This document shows, piece by piece, positions 1 to 9,050 of a stretch of 28,500 nucleotides of DNA. The notes beneath the pieces were generated by a model. That model was not told the origin of the DNA, ran no database searches, and saw only the letters and a program-made list of their open reading frames with translations. Every line of letters starts with the position of its first letter. Position 1 is the first letter of the stretch. The stretch comes from Prorocentrum cordatum (Eukaryota; Sar; Dinophyceae; Prorocentrales; Prorocentraceae): contig CAUYUJ010015496.1 in NCBI GenBank assembly GCA_963575745.1, forward strand, positions 140,001 to 168,500, written 5' to 3'. Made by a program: the position numbers and the translations under genes.

Positions 1-150
1 GCTCCGCCGCCGCCGCCGCCCTCCCTCCTCCTCCTCCTCCTCCTCCTCCTCCTCCTCCTCCTCCTCCTCCTCCTCGTCCTCATCCTCGTCCTCATCCTCA
101 TCCTGTTCCTCCTCCTCCTCCTCCGCCTCCTCCTCCTCCTCCTCCTCCTG
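1..150. repeat. CTC/CCT trinucleotide microsatellite
   Basis: The first ~150 bases are almost purely C and T, dominated by an imperfect CTC/CCT trinucleotide run with occasional CGT or CAT interruptions. The complement would encode polyglutamate or polyarginine in two frames, but no flanking coding sequence supports translation. The repeat is cut by the window edge, so its full length is unknown. Confidence 0.95.
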
Positions 151-668
151 ACGGGCACGAAGGGTCAACTGGTGCCTTCGTGCCACCTGGTACCGTGGAT
201 CGGCGGGCTCGGCGGGGGCTGGCGACGGCAAGCCTACTGCGGAGCCCAGAAGAAGAACACAACAGCTGGAGGTCTGCAAGAATATCTTGGATCGGCGCTG
301 GACCCCCTCTCTGGCGCGCTGAGCGCGCCAGGAACTACGCTGGAGGCGCCGCCACAGGAGCCAACGCCGATCGAAGAAGTCCGCGCGGACCTCCAAAATA
401 AAATTCATGTATGTATTGCTCATTCCTCTTCTCCGAATGGAGTCAGGGCCATCCCGGCTGGCTAAAATCGTCATTCAGAAGCCGGGTCCTGACGGAACCG
501 AGTCCCAGACCCTGGGGCTTTCTTTCCCCTGAGACCAATTCTTCGTCCTGAGTTGCTCTGTTGACGGCCCTGGGGCCCAGGAGCGGCCCCGCCAGGACCC
601 GTCTCCCTCGGGACGAGCTTACTCCACGGCGGAAAAAAGCAGGATATGCCAGAGAGAGCACTGGCAGG
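151..668. other. stretch with no supported gene
   Basis: Short ORFs occur on both strands, but none has a recognisable motif or a plausible splice context. No RNA gene or clear repeat was seen here. Confidence 0.5.
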
Positions 669-1402
669 CTACTCCAGGACGCTGGACTGCAGGCCAGCGG
701 CCGCACCCCCGTGGTTGCTCATCTGCTTCGCGGCCCTGCGGGTGCTGCAGGCCACCCTGCGCTGGTGCATCGCGTCGTCCCGGTCGTAAGGCCTGCTAGT
801 GATCTTCGTCAGGTCGCCGTCCTCGATGCGCCTCCCCGCCTTGGGCATCGGCGCCGGCCTCCTGTCCGACACCGTGCCCCCTGGCACGAAGAGGCGTGGC
901 AGAATGCCAGTGTGCTGTCTGGTAGGGCTTGCGTAGTCTCCTACCCCCTCCCAAGGGTCCATGGGGGCCTCGACAGGACGCGGAAGAACGAGTCACACGC
1001 CTCTCCCGAGCCTCGGGCCACAAGATGTTACACGTTGCGGCATCCTACGCGCCCCTCAATCAGTCGCCACCCAGATTGCTGGGCTGGCACGGTGGCGGGA
1101 CTTGCCGCAGGCAGCTGGATACTTGTCCAGCGGATGCGGCTCCCTCGTCGGGAGCTCCTCGAGCAGCGCACTGAAGAGGTCGGGCCCGCCGACCTGCACC
1201 TGCAGGGGCGCGGGCCGGAATCTCATGCGCTCCCGCTTCAGGTGGACCTTCGGCAGCGCCGGCAGCTTCAGCTGCTGCCTGGGTTCCGACTCGGCACGGC
1301 GCCGCGGCTTCACGTTGAAGACGTGGTGGCCCTGAGCACGGCTGTCGTCCTCGCCGGTGAGCGGGAACTTCTCCCGGGGCGCCCGGTCGAATGCTACCAT
1401 AG
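669..1402 (-). CDS. possible two-exon 3' end of an unrecognised gene
   Basis: Two protein-like minus-strand blocks share one frame. The upstream block (1402-1123) follows a good acceptor context, a T-rich stretch ending CTGCCACAG, and encodes a basic segment with the motifs FDRAPREKFPLTGEDD and KVHLKRERMRFRPAPLQ. Its reading frame then meets a possible GT donor (GTATCC, first base at 1122). A matching AG at 919 would join it, in phase, to a second block (918-669) containing RRIEDGDLTKITSRPYDRDD and ending at a TAG. Codons in both blocks favour G or C at position three. The 204-base intron is inferred; its pyrimidine tract is weak. An in-frame TGA near 1056 shows that the blocks cannot be one exon. 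The product is unknown to me, and the upstream start is not identified. Confidence 0.3.
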
Positions 1403-1520
1403 CTGTGGCAGAAAAATGCACAGCTGTGGTGGCAGGTGGCCGCCTGCGACCCTGAGCCTCAACGAGTACGGAGGTGATGGCGGTCACGACGGCGCGGACC
1501 GAGAGAGACTGCCAGGATCG

Positions 1521-1622
1521 CGTCAAAGGAGAGAGAGGGAGGAGGAAGACGGCGAGGCGGACGGCGGGGAGGGGGAGAAAAAGCAGGGGAGGGAGGAGGG
1601 ACGAGGAGGATCAGAAGGAGTC
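1521..1622. repeat. purine-rich (GGA/GAG) tract
   Basis: About 100 bases are almost only A and G on the plus strand with short GGAGG and GAGA motifs. It sits upstream (in minus-strand sense) of the possible exons at 669-1402 and has no coding signal of its own. Confidence 0.75.
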
Positions 1623-2178
1623 GGGAGGGCTGCCAAATCATGCCTCAAACTTTGCATGCTGCACCTTGCCTCTCCATGCCGAGCCCCGCTTGCCCCTTCA
1701 TTTGCATTGTCTTGCCCGACTGCGACCCGCGCAATGCCCAGGCGTGCCCTACCCTGCCCTGCCCGCGCCAAGCCCTGCTGACTCCCCTGGCGAGAGCGGG
1801 GGGAGGACGGAGGGACGGGGGGAGCAAGAAACCCATAGCTCCGACGACTCGATCTTTTCCTGGGAGTGGCTGCTCGTACTGAGCCGTCTTCCCAGAGTCC
1901 CAGGGTCCGAAGCTGGCCTCCGGAGGCCGAGAACGCCGAAAAACTTTAGACCCGATGGTTTCTCAGTCCCTGGAGGCCTGGGAGGAAAGACAAACCTCAC
2001 GTGCCTGGACGCTGCGTACCTCCTCGCTCCAGACCGAGCGTTCCGAGGGGTCCCGCGGGCGCCAGGGGCGCCCCGAGACGCGACGAACATCAGTCCGAAA
2101 GGGCCCCGAAAGAGCACCCAGATGGGCTCCGAAGGTCACACGAGAGGCTGCGCAGTGGCTCCGCGAAGGCCCTTCCTG
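1623..2178. other. GC-rich stretch with no supported gene
   Basis: Overlapping ORFs on both strands have proline/arginine/serine-biased composition typical of GC-rich noncoding DNA. No domain, RNA or ordered repeat was recognised. Confidence 0.5.
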
Positions 2179-2221
2179 CGAGAGAGAGAGAGAACAAAAC
2201 AAGAGAGAGAGAGAGAGAGAC
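2179..2221. repeat. GA dinucleotide microsatellite
   Basis: Two runs of alternating G and A are separated by the short interruption AACAAAACAA. Confidence 0.9.
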
Positions 2222-2499
2222 GGGCACCCTGAAGGGCTCCCTTCGGAAAGCTCCTCGTACGTGGCATTCTACGCTTTCAGGCCTCGGCCAGCTCCAAGAG
2301 ATGCGTTCCAAGGGCCGCCGAGAGAATGCAAACACCTCCGAACCCAGGCCTCCGACGTCGTGATTTGTTCACAACGTGGACCCCCAAAAGCTGTACCAAT
2401 TCCCTGGGACCCGCTTTTCATCCTTAGTCATTTTTTGACAACCCTGAAACAATCCAAAACCTCCCGTCGTGATTTCTTCACGACGCGAGCGGGTCTGGG

Positions 2500-2702
2500 G
2501 ACGGCCCCCAGCGCGCCCAGAATGGCTCCACCGTGGCCCCAGCGATGCCCCGACGGGCCCCCCCGCGGCAGCCCAAGACCTGGCCCCAACGGCCAGCCCC
2601 ACATGTGAGCCCTGGATCCTCCATGGACGGCCCTGGGACCACAGGGCCCCAAGACGCCTCTGAGAGGCCCCAAGAAAAGCACCTAAAAGAGGCCCCCAAG
2701 AC
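2500..2702. repeat. degenerate ~11-bp GC-rich minisatellite
   Basis: The sequence is built of units close to AGGCCCCCAAG and ACGCCTCTGAG, about 11 bases apart, clearest at 2641-2700. The exact unit AGGCCCCCAAG is at 2690-2700 and recurs at 12256-12266. Read on the minus strand it gives Gly/Leu/Trp-rich peptides (for example LLGAFLGAS), which I take as a by-product of the repeat and not as a protein. Confidence 0.55.
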
Positions 2703-3270
2703 AAATTCCGATCACGAGAGGCGAACGTATTCATATCCAAACCTTCGCGGTCTGGACTCCGGGGCGCGATCCCGTGGAGAAGCGGTCGCGTGGATACTTT
2801 CCGCGCGGGGCATCCTCGAAAAAATACCACGTATCCACTGGGTCGGGGCCGAGGGTGGCAATGGAGCGCGAAATCACTGCGTTGTTACGCAGCTTCCCCA
2901 CACGCGGACGAGGATACGCGCGGCAACGCAGCTGACCACAATGCGAACCAATGTGCATGTGCGACACGATGATGATGTCATCGCGGTCTTAGGGAAATCG
3001 TCGCCGATATACAACAAAAGCCAGCATCAACATCCAATGCTGCAAAACCCGCGGTTTTCCAAATTGCCGAACCACTGCGCACATCAGAACGCTGACCCGC
3101 ATCAACAAACCGATAGTCCCCGAAAGGTAAGCGCATGCGCTGTGGGGGCATTGCACTGCACTGCCCAACAAGGCAGCGCACCGTCATGGGCAGGGATGAC
3201 TGAAACAAGCTGTGGACGTTAGTGGACACTGTCGGCGCTGACTACGCAATGTAGAAGGTCGCACTGCCAT
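2703..3270. other. unassigned stretch
   Basis: Base composition is more balanced than in the flanks. A 229-residue plus ORF and shorter minus ORFs cross it, but none shows a motif or sustained protein-like composition that I can support. Confidence 0.45.
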
Positions 3271-3450
3271 CGTTTCCCTCATTCCCCGCCCCCTACGTCC
3301 ACCCCAGCTCCGTCGCCCTTCCAAGCCCGGCCTCCAAAACCCTCCTCTTTCTCCCCCTACTCCCTTCACCCCCCCTCCTCCTCCTACTTTTGCATCCTCC
3401 CCCCTCCCGCCTTCTCCTCATCCCTCATCCATCCGCGCCCCTCCTTCACC
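3271..3450. repeat. polypyrimidine-rich tract
   Basis: About 180 bases of mostly C and T on the plus strand, with CCCTCC and CTCCTCCT motifs. The strand asymmetry is strong and no coding or repeat unit is clear. It is unrelated in unit structure to the CTC microsatellite at 1-150. Confidence 0.7.
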
Positions 3451-3697
3451 TGATAAAACTCGCACCCGAATCAATATCATCTGCATTCGCATCCTCCCCT
3501 GAGCCCCCGAAAACCTGCAACATCACAAAATGCCGTCGAACCCCCCGAAGAATTCCACCAGCCCTGTAGGGCGTGGGCAGTTTAGAAAGGTTCCTCTTCC
3601 AATCCCCTTTGTTCCCCTTTCGGGAAGGGTTTACCCCTCCCCCCACCGCCTCCCCCTGGACCTGGGCGATGGGGGCCGCGAGGTGTCAATGCAAAAA

Positions 3698-3912
3698 GCA
3701 GGACGAAGGCCACGTAGTAAAAAGGTTTGGGATATGGTGTAAGATGGTGTACCATCCAGAAGACTGATTGGGTCTTGCTTTAGGTACGATAGTGGGCCGC
3801 AAGATCCTCTAGCGGCCAAGGCAAATCGGGCGCCGGCACCCTGAGCCAGACGCCGGCGGCACGCTCGCTATGCTCGCTATACATATATCCTCTGACCCCT
3901 CTACTTCAGACT
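3698..3912 (-). repeat. putative 3' LTR, direct copy of 11841-12056
   Basis: This block aligns almost end to end with 11841-12056 in the same orientation, at roughly 80% identity by eye. Shared landmarks include GCAGGA at one edge, the core ACGCTCGCTATGCTCGCTAT, and TCAGACT at the other edge. Similarity ends abruptly at both sides. It lies about 330 bases beyond the end of RNase H, the position expected for a 3' LTR. Many differences from the other copy are C-to-T changes, several at CpG. A minus-strand reading (SIASVPPASG) is shared by both copies but is probably not protein. Alternative: an abundant dispersed repeat that happens to flank the element. Confidence 0.55.
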
Positions 3913-4239
3913 CGAAGGCGGGAGGAGCTGAGCGGAGCGAGCGGCAATCAAAATCAAAACGGCTCAGCAGGCACGGTCCGGCATCGAGCCTGGATAGTGC
4001 CGCGAAGTGGCGACAGGGGCTGACCTGGCCTAGTGCCAGCGACCGTCCTGCGGGGCCCCCCTGACAAGGGCCCAACGGCGCAGACAGCACGAGGAAAAGA
4101 AAAAACATATTACAAGCCAAACGCAAGAAGAATATACAGATGCGCTGATATCACCGCGTGCTTCCACGCCGAATAGGAGCGGCCCGCTGGCTCGTCATGA
4201 ACCAGGCCCTACCTTCGAGGTCGGAGACCGAATGGAGCG
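3913..4239 (-). other. 3' noncoding part of the retroelement
   Basis: It lies between the last recognisable RNase H codons and the putative 3' LTR. No gene is visible. I do not see a polypurine tract on the element's sense strand next to the LTR edge, which weakens or blurs the boundary. Confidence 0.45.
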
Positions 4240-5814
4240 CAAGTTTTCAACTCGCGCAAAAAGGACTGCGTTCCCGCCATTACTTATAACTGCAAGTCCC
4301 GTTCGACACGGCCTTTGGTACGCCCATCGGCAGTCATATCCCTGGTATCACACCATTAAAGTTGTGTACGATACGTCTATCCATCATCTGCCTTATCCAG
4401 CTGATGTGACCTAGCAGCGCGAATTATGTAGACGTTTAAGAATCCTTGCTGGACGAGGATTTGCATGCCGACTCAGCATCGATGGCGAGGGTAACTTTGA
4501 CTCAGAGACCACCTATTTCAAGTATATGTTTGAGCTGCGCTAGTGTAAGCGGCCCCGCCTTTAGCTCAAATAGGGGGGCAATGGTCGGGTAGCAGTCTCT
4601 AAATTACGGGCTGCAGCTAGCGTCTCCGCAGAGTAACTTAGTCTTACCTGCAGCCGATGCGACTTGCAGTCGGAATCGATCAGGCGCACGACATATTCGC
4701 CATTACGCGTGTGTACACGCCGGAGCAAGTCGGAAGCTCTGATGCCCTTAGGTTTCATAGCATAATAAACAATCTCCCGAGGTTGACTCTGCAGTTCCTG
4801 CGCAAGTGCATTCAGCCGCCGCACCTGAACATTGGAAAGTTCTTGAACCCGTTGTAGAAAGACAACAGATACCATCAACCAGACCTGGGCCATGAGAGCA
4901 TATGCTAATTCCCCACGGAGGCTGACGAACACGTCTGCTACAGGTTTCGTCGCTTTCTCCTCAGCCTCCGCCCCCGCAAGGTCAGGGTGATGGATAGGAC
5001 AAAGTTGATTGATGTATTCGTCCTGATCCAAATTAACATACCCATTGCCAGTCTGCGTACATATGACGGCACAATTGCTGCAAGTGTGTTTGTAAAGCTC
5101 CCATGCGCCAAACGTGCTTTCGACGCATTGCACGCAGCGATCGATAGTTCCCTGATTCCCACATATTTTTATATCGCCCACGCGTTTGGCCAACAGCAGC
5201 GCCTCCGCCGCGTCGAGTTCTGCGTCGCGAGACGCGGCGCGCAGGCCGAAGACACGCGTAACGGTGCGAAGCTCTAAGGAAAAGGCTGACGGAGCGCCCT
5301 TCGCCCCGGCGCCTGGCTTCCGGCACTGCGAGCAGCGACGACTTTCGTCGCGTTTATCAAACCCAGAGGGGGCACGCAACACAGCTGCTGGCCCAAATGG
5401 TAGCGCAAAGCATACGACGCGCCCCCGCTCGCAAAGTGCTTCCGCAAGCTCCCGATAGGCGAGACCCTCTAGGTTTGCCATATTTATATCCATGGACGCA
5501 ATAGTCCAGTCAAGGCTACAGGCACATTCACCGGCCAAAAGGCGCCGGCTTCAACTTCTGGCTGTTCCTGAGAGACCTTCTACACCAAAGGCCCCCACGC
5601 CCGTGAATCCTCGCAGGACAAGTTTCAAACGAGTGGCCCTGACCATCTCTCCATTCTCATGCTTGACGAACATCCATGTATATATGTAACGCGAGGTGAA
5701 GACATCTGAGGCGCCTGAAAGAGATGTCATCTTGAAGCCCTTGCTATCAAGCTAAATCTTTAACTCAGTGTAGAGCGCCTCCCCCACCTGCACTGGGTTG
5801 GCTGCTATCTCGGC
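4240..5814 (-). pseudogene. Ty1/copia-type reverse transcriptase and RNase H (broken)
   Basis: One frame is open from about 5814 to 4561 apart from TAG at 5752-5754 and a TGA near 5549. The start is taken from the insertion junction, not from an ATG. Before the second stop lies the N-terminal copia RT signature around TRLKLVLRGF and LSGTAR. In the 325-residue ORF that follows (5538-4561), motif A is SMDIN with Asp17, motif B is KGAPSAF (80-86), and the YVDD-type motif C reads RVGDI (119-123), so one of its two aspartates is lost. The RNase H part includes CKSHRLQV and SYSAET with Glu305; the segment that should carry the first RNase H aspartate looks deleted after MKPK. A frameshift near 4576 moves the tail to another frame (GPLTLAQLKHILEIGGL, then LLGHISWI and finally WCDTRDMTADGRTKG near 4355-4311), crossing more stops. 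The full RT-RNase H order is recognisable and clearly inactive. Confidence 0.8.
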
Positions 5815-5962
5815 CCCCGCAGTGGCAGCGCCACAGAGAGATGCCCTGCTGCGCGTTTGCGCCGCTCCCGGGGCCCCGCCACCAAGCCCGCGGCCACGAC
5901 CACGCGACCACCGAGAGACACCTCACCACCGAGGGCGGGAGGGCGGGGAAAAGAAAAACACC

Positions 5963-6110
5963 GAGAACGGCCCGCGCGAGCACAGCCGCGGGCACCCCAC
6001 CGCCACCCGCGGCCAGAATGACCGCACGGAACGCGAAGCCCTTGCCCACACAGGGGCCGCTAACGTCGACGCGGCCACGGCCGCCTGGCCGAGAGCGCCA
6101 CCGCTGCCCT
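5963..6110 (+). repeat. ~147-bp direct repeat, left copy
   Basis: It matches 7752-7897 at roughly 90% by eye, including AATGACCGCACGGA, CTTGCCCACACAGGGGCCGC (C-rich variant in the other copy) and TGGCCGAGAGCGCCACCGCT. The two copies have the same orientation and bracket the satellite core. Confidence 0.85.
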
Positions 6111-6149
6111 GGCCAGCGATCGGATCCCTGGGCGCGCTTGCCCTAGAGT

Positions 6150-6660
6150 GCACGGAAACGCTCTCGAATTTCAATTCCGGACGCGCCTGTGCCAGGAAGG
6201 CGCGAAATCGCATTTTCCAGCGCAATGATGGGCGCGCGTGCCCGAATGCACGAAATCGCGCACCGATGGCACTTGCGGGCGGAGCTGCGCCAGAGCGCGC
6301 CAGTTCTGGGCGCCCTCGCCAGAAGATATGGAATTGAGCTCCGATTGCAACTCTGGGCGCGCTTGCCCCAGAATGCACAAGAACGCGCGCGAATTGCAAT
6401 TTCGGGCGCGCCTGCCCGGCAACGCGCGAAAGCGCGCTCGGATTGCAGCCCTGGGCGCGCCAGAGCCAAAATGAACGAAACTGCGCGCCAACGCAATTCT
6501 GGAAGCCTGAGCCGACGCGCGAAACTGCGCACTGGAAGCGCGCTCCGACTGCAACTCTGGGCGCGCCCGCTCCGAAGCGCGCCAATCGCGCACCCATGCA
6601 ATTCTGGGCGCGGCTGCGCCAGAAAATACAAAATCGCGCCCCACATGCAATCTGGGGCGC
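6150..6660. repeat. ~49-bp satellite with GGGCGC/GGCGCGCC cores
   Basis: The marker GGGCGC (or a one- or two-base variant) recurs at about 6355, 6404, 6453, 6501, 6559, 6606 and 6655, giving spacings of 47-58, mostly 48-49. Many units carry the palindrome GGCGCGCC flanked by TTGCAA/TGCAATT-like sequence and CAGAATGCAC. Both strands stay open across it (578 codons at 7659-5923 minus, 331 at 6189-7184 plus). The minus translation repeats blocks such as ASAPRVAIGA, which I attribute to the satellite. Confidence 0.8.
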
Positions 6661-6879
6661 GGACCGCAAGCGCAGCAGTCGCCTCGCGAAGAGGAGCACG
6701 AGAACGCCCTGGGCGCCGGCAACGAGGAACGCCTGCGACAGGCATTGGCCCGCAAGAGCACGGGCCTTGGACGCGACCTCCAGGCCGGGGATCTCTGGCG
6801 CACCACTGGCCAGCGAGGGCAGTAGCCAATGTGCCCTTGCGGCACCTTTGCCCCGTCGCAGCCGCGTGGGCGGAGCAAG

Positions 6880-7750
6880 TGGCAGACCTGCGACGAGGAA
6901 GGCTCTGGCCAGCAGGGGCGCCCGCCTGGGTTTGGGAGCCCGCCAAAGGACCCGCTGGTGCACGGCACTGGCGGGCCAGGGCTTCGCAGCCCGGCCAAGG
7001 ACCCCTGCGCCCCGGCGCTGGGCAGCGGCGGCAGCAAGTGGCAACGCAGGGCACGGGCCTGGGGCGCGGCGGCCAGGAGGGGGACCCACTAGCGCACGGC
7101 ACTGGCCAGCAAGGGCACCGGTCAAGGTTTGACAGTCAGGCCAGGGACCCCTGCACCACGGCGACGGGGAGCGGCGGCGGCTAGCGGCGGCGAGGATCGC
7201 AGGCAGACCTGCAACGAGCAAGTGGCGACGAGGGGCGCCGGCAGACCTGCGACGTGGACGGCGCTGGCCAGCAAGGGCACGGGCCTGGGGAGCGGCAGCC
7301 AGGCCGCGGACCCACTGGTGCACGGCACTGGCCAGCAAGGGCACGGACCATGGTCTGCACTTGGCGACGAGGAGCAGCAGCGGCCTGCGGCGACGAGGAG
7401 CGCCGGTAGACCTGCGACGAGCAAGCGGCGACGAGGGGCGCATGCAGACCTGCGACGAGGAAGGCGCTGGCCAGCAAGCGCACGGGCCCGGAGCGTGGCA
7501 GCCAGGCCAGGGACCCACTAGTGCACGGCACTGGACAGCAAGGGCACGGGCCAGGGTTTGGCAGCCAGGCCAGGGACCCCTGAACATTGGCGACGAGGAG
7601 CGGCGGCGGCTAGCGGCGACGAGGACGCAGGCAGACCTGCGACGAGCAAGTGGCGACAAGGGGCGCTGGCAGACCTGCGACAGCGACGGCGCTGGCCAGC
7701 AAGGTCACGGGCCTGGGGCGCGGCAGCCAGGCCAGGGACCCACTAGTGCA
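6880..7750. repeat. higher-order minisatellite array of two modules
   Basis: Two modules alternate. One contains CACTGGCCAGCAAGGGCACG followed by CAGCCAGGCCAGGGACCCAC; the other contains GCAGACCTGCGACGAGCAAG and GGCGACGAGGGGCGC. Starts of the combined unit near 7255, 7462 and 7685 give a period of about 207-223 bases, with a less regular copy near 6884. ORFs through it follow from GC richness and absence of stop-like units. Confidence 0.75.
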
Positions 7751-7751
7751 C

Positions 7752-7897
7752 GGAGAACGCCCCGCACGAGCACAGCCGCGCGCAGCCCACCGCCACCTGC
7801 GGCCAGAATGACCGCACGGAGAACGAAGCCCCTGCCCACACAGGGGCCGCCAACGCCGACGCGGCCACGGCAGCCTGGCCGAGAGCGCCACCGCTGG
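7752..7897 (+). repeat. ~147-bp direct repeat, right copy
   Basis: This is the partner of 5963-6110. Similarity starts at GAGAACG, abruptly after the minisatellite ending CACTAGTGCACG, and ends at GAGAGCGCCACCGCTG. Confidence 0.85.
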
Positions 7898-7927
7898 CGC
7901 TGGCAGCCAGGCCCAGGACACACCATA

Positions 7928-7977
7928 GACACGACCGACGGGCAGACCGACAGACAGACAGACAGACACGACCGACG
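7928..7977. repeat. CAGA microsatellite between 13-bp direct repeats
   Basis: A short CAGA run (7946-7968) is flanked by GACACGACCGACG at 7928-7940 and 7965-7977. It forms the right edge of the inserted block, three bases before retroelement coding resumes. Confidence 0.8.
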
Positions 7978-7980
7978 ATA

Positions 7981-9028
7981 AAGCAGGTCGACTTCCTTTA
8001 CCACCACCGCCCGCTTAGCAGCTGCGGAAACATAGATCCGCATTGTGATAACGCTGTCTTCCTGCAACAGACTACACTGCTGCTATGCAAGGACAACTGT
8101 GGTCATATCGGCTACAAATCACGGTTCTGTGCATTGGCCATATTTGCCGTCAACAAGCGCATAGTCTTCGTCGTAATGAGGGACAAAGACATGGTAAATA
8201 TCTGAGTCGTGGTAGCGTACGCCTCCGCGATGACGAGTACCTGGGCCATCGCTGGCTACTGTAATCAAGACCGACTGGTCAGATATCATCATAGAAGGCA
8301 GTACGCAAGGAGGTTCCAATGTCGTAGTCTCCAGACGCTCGCGATCACCCTGGAGTCATGTATACCAGGCTTCGGGGACCTAAGTCTCAAGGTCGGCTTC
8401 CGATTCTTCTTCAATCGCAGGGAGACGCCCTGTAGGCGGGGACACTTCGTCCTCGGGCATTTCTGCCAGTTGTGAGTCACCGCGACGCGCAGGACCGTCT
8501 GCACTTTCTTCGAATTTCAAGAGGTCCTCATCGAAGCCGCCCCGAGGCTTAGATGATTGCAGGCACTGTGCAGTCCTTACCCGTGCATGTGTAAACCCAA
8601 TCATTGTGCATATGTCGAGGGCTGTGCCGTTCGACTCGTCGTAGTGGAGCCCTGGTATAACATCGCTGCAATGGTAAACCAGGGCGCAGCTGTCAGCGCA
8701 GGTGACTGCTGGAAGTCGGTGGATACTCTTAGCAAGTCGGACTGCGACCACATTCTCGATCCTGCAATAATTCCGGATCAAGTACTGTAGTGATAGATGC
8801 ACTTTGGCTGATTGTTTCCTGGATGTGGTCATTTGCAAATTTCGCTGACTGGTTGGTGGGCATCAGAAGGTCCTCGCAGGTCTCCCTGCAGGTAGCCGTG
8901 CGACACAAGCAAGCACCGTTCGAAGCGCCGTTGCCCGAGCCAAGTTCCCAGCCCATCAGCATCTCGATGCAAAGCGCGTGTCCCAGGTCTGGGCATTGAA
9001 CAGCAACGTCGCCATTACCGACCCGCAC
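7981..9028 (-). pseudogene. retroelement integrase tail and linker to RT (fragmented)
   Basis: Protein-like sequence continues from integrase toward RT through at least three frame changes. The pieces in order are: 9028-8729, with a block around VAVQCPDLGHALCIEMLMG; about 8810-8380, with LSLQYLIRN, VVAVRL and an acidic stretch ending AIEEESEADLET; 8319-8119, with DSDIYHVFVPHYDEDYALVDG before a stop; and 8067-7981, with RIYVSAAAKRAVVVKEVDLL running directly into the inserted block at 7980. The final piece has the character of the segment just before the copia RT domain. Assignment rests on order, strand and remembered similarity to dinoflagellate copia elements. None of the pieces has its own plausible start. 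Confidence 0.6.
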
Positions 9029-9050
9029 TATTGCTTGACCCCTGTAAGGG

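Larger units (their letters stand above)
5815..7980. mobile_element. GC-rich composite minisatellite block inserted in the pol gene
   Basis: To the right, element coding (minus sense) runs up to codons for KEVDLL at 7981-7998; to the left it resumes at 5811 with EIAANP. Relatives, as I remember them, have only a few residues between these points. The block between is far more GC-rich and contains no retroelement protein. Its parts are a left arm (5815-5962), a ~147-bp direct repeat (5963-6110), a ~49-bp satellite (~6150-6660), a higher-order array (~6880-7750), the second direct repeat (7752-7897) and a CAGA-containing right end (7898-7980). No terminal inverted repeat or convincing target duplication was seen. 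It may be a mobile cassette, or a satellite that expanded in place. Confidence 0.6.

Noticed and set aside
561-1781. 406-codon plus ORF
   Set aside because: Composition is Arg/Pro/Leu-biased and it runs through a purine tract; the opposite strand has better protein character and a splice acceptor.
3720-3882. Protein-coding gene from the shared SIASVPPASG reading
   Set aside because: The similarity between the copies extends outside the reading frame on both sides and one copy has the frame broken, so it is a DNA repeat.
5923-7659. 578-codon minus ORF and overlapping plus ORFs as a repeat protein gene
   Set aside because: They coincide with GC-rich satellite units, are open on both strands, and the flanking sequence shows the block interrupts a pol gene.
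6150-7750. CRISPR-like array
   Set aside because: Units are contiguous tandem variants without unique spacers, in apparently eukaryotic DNA.
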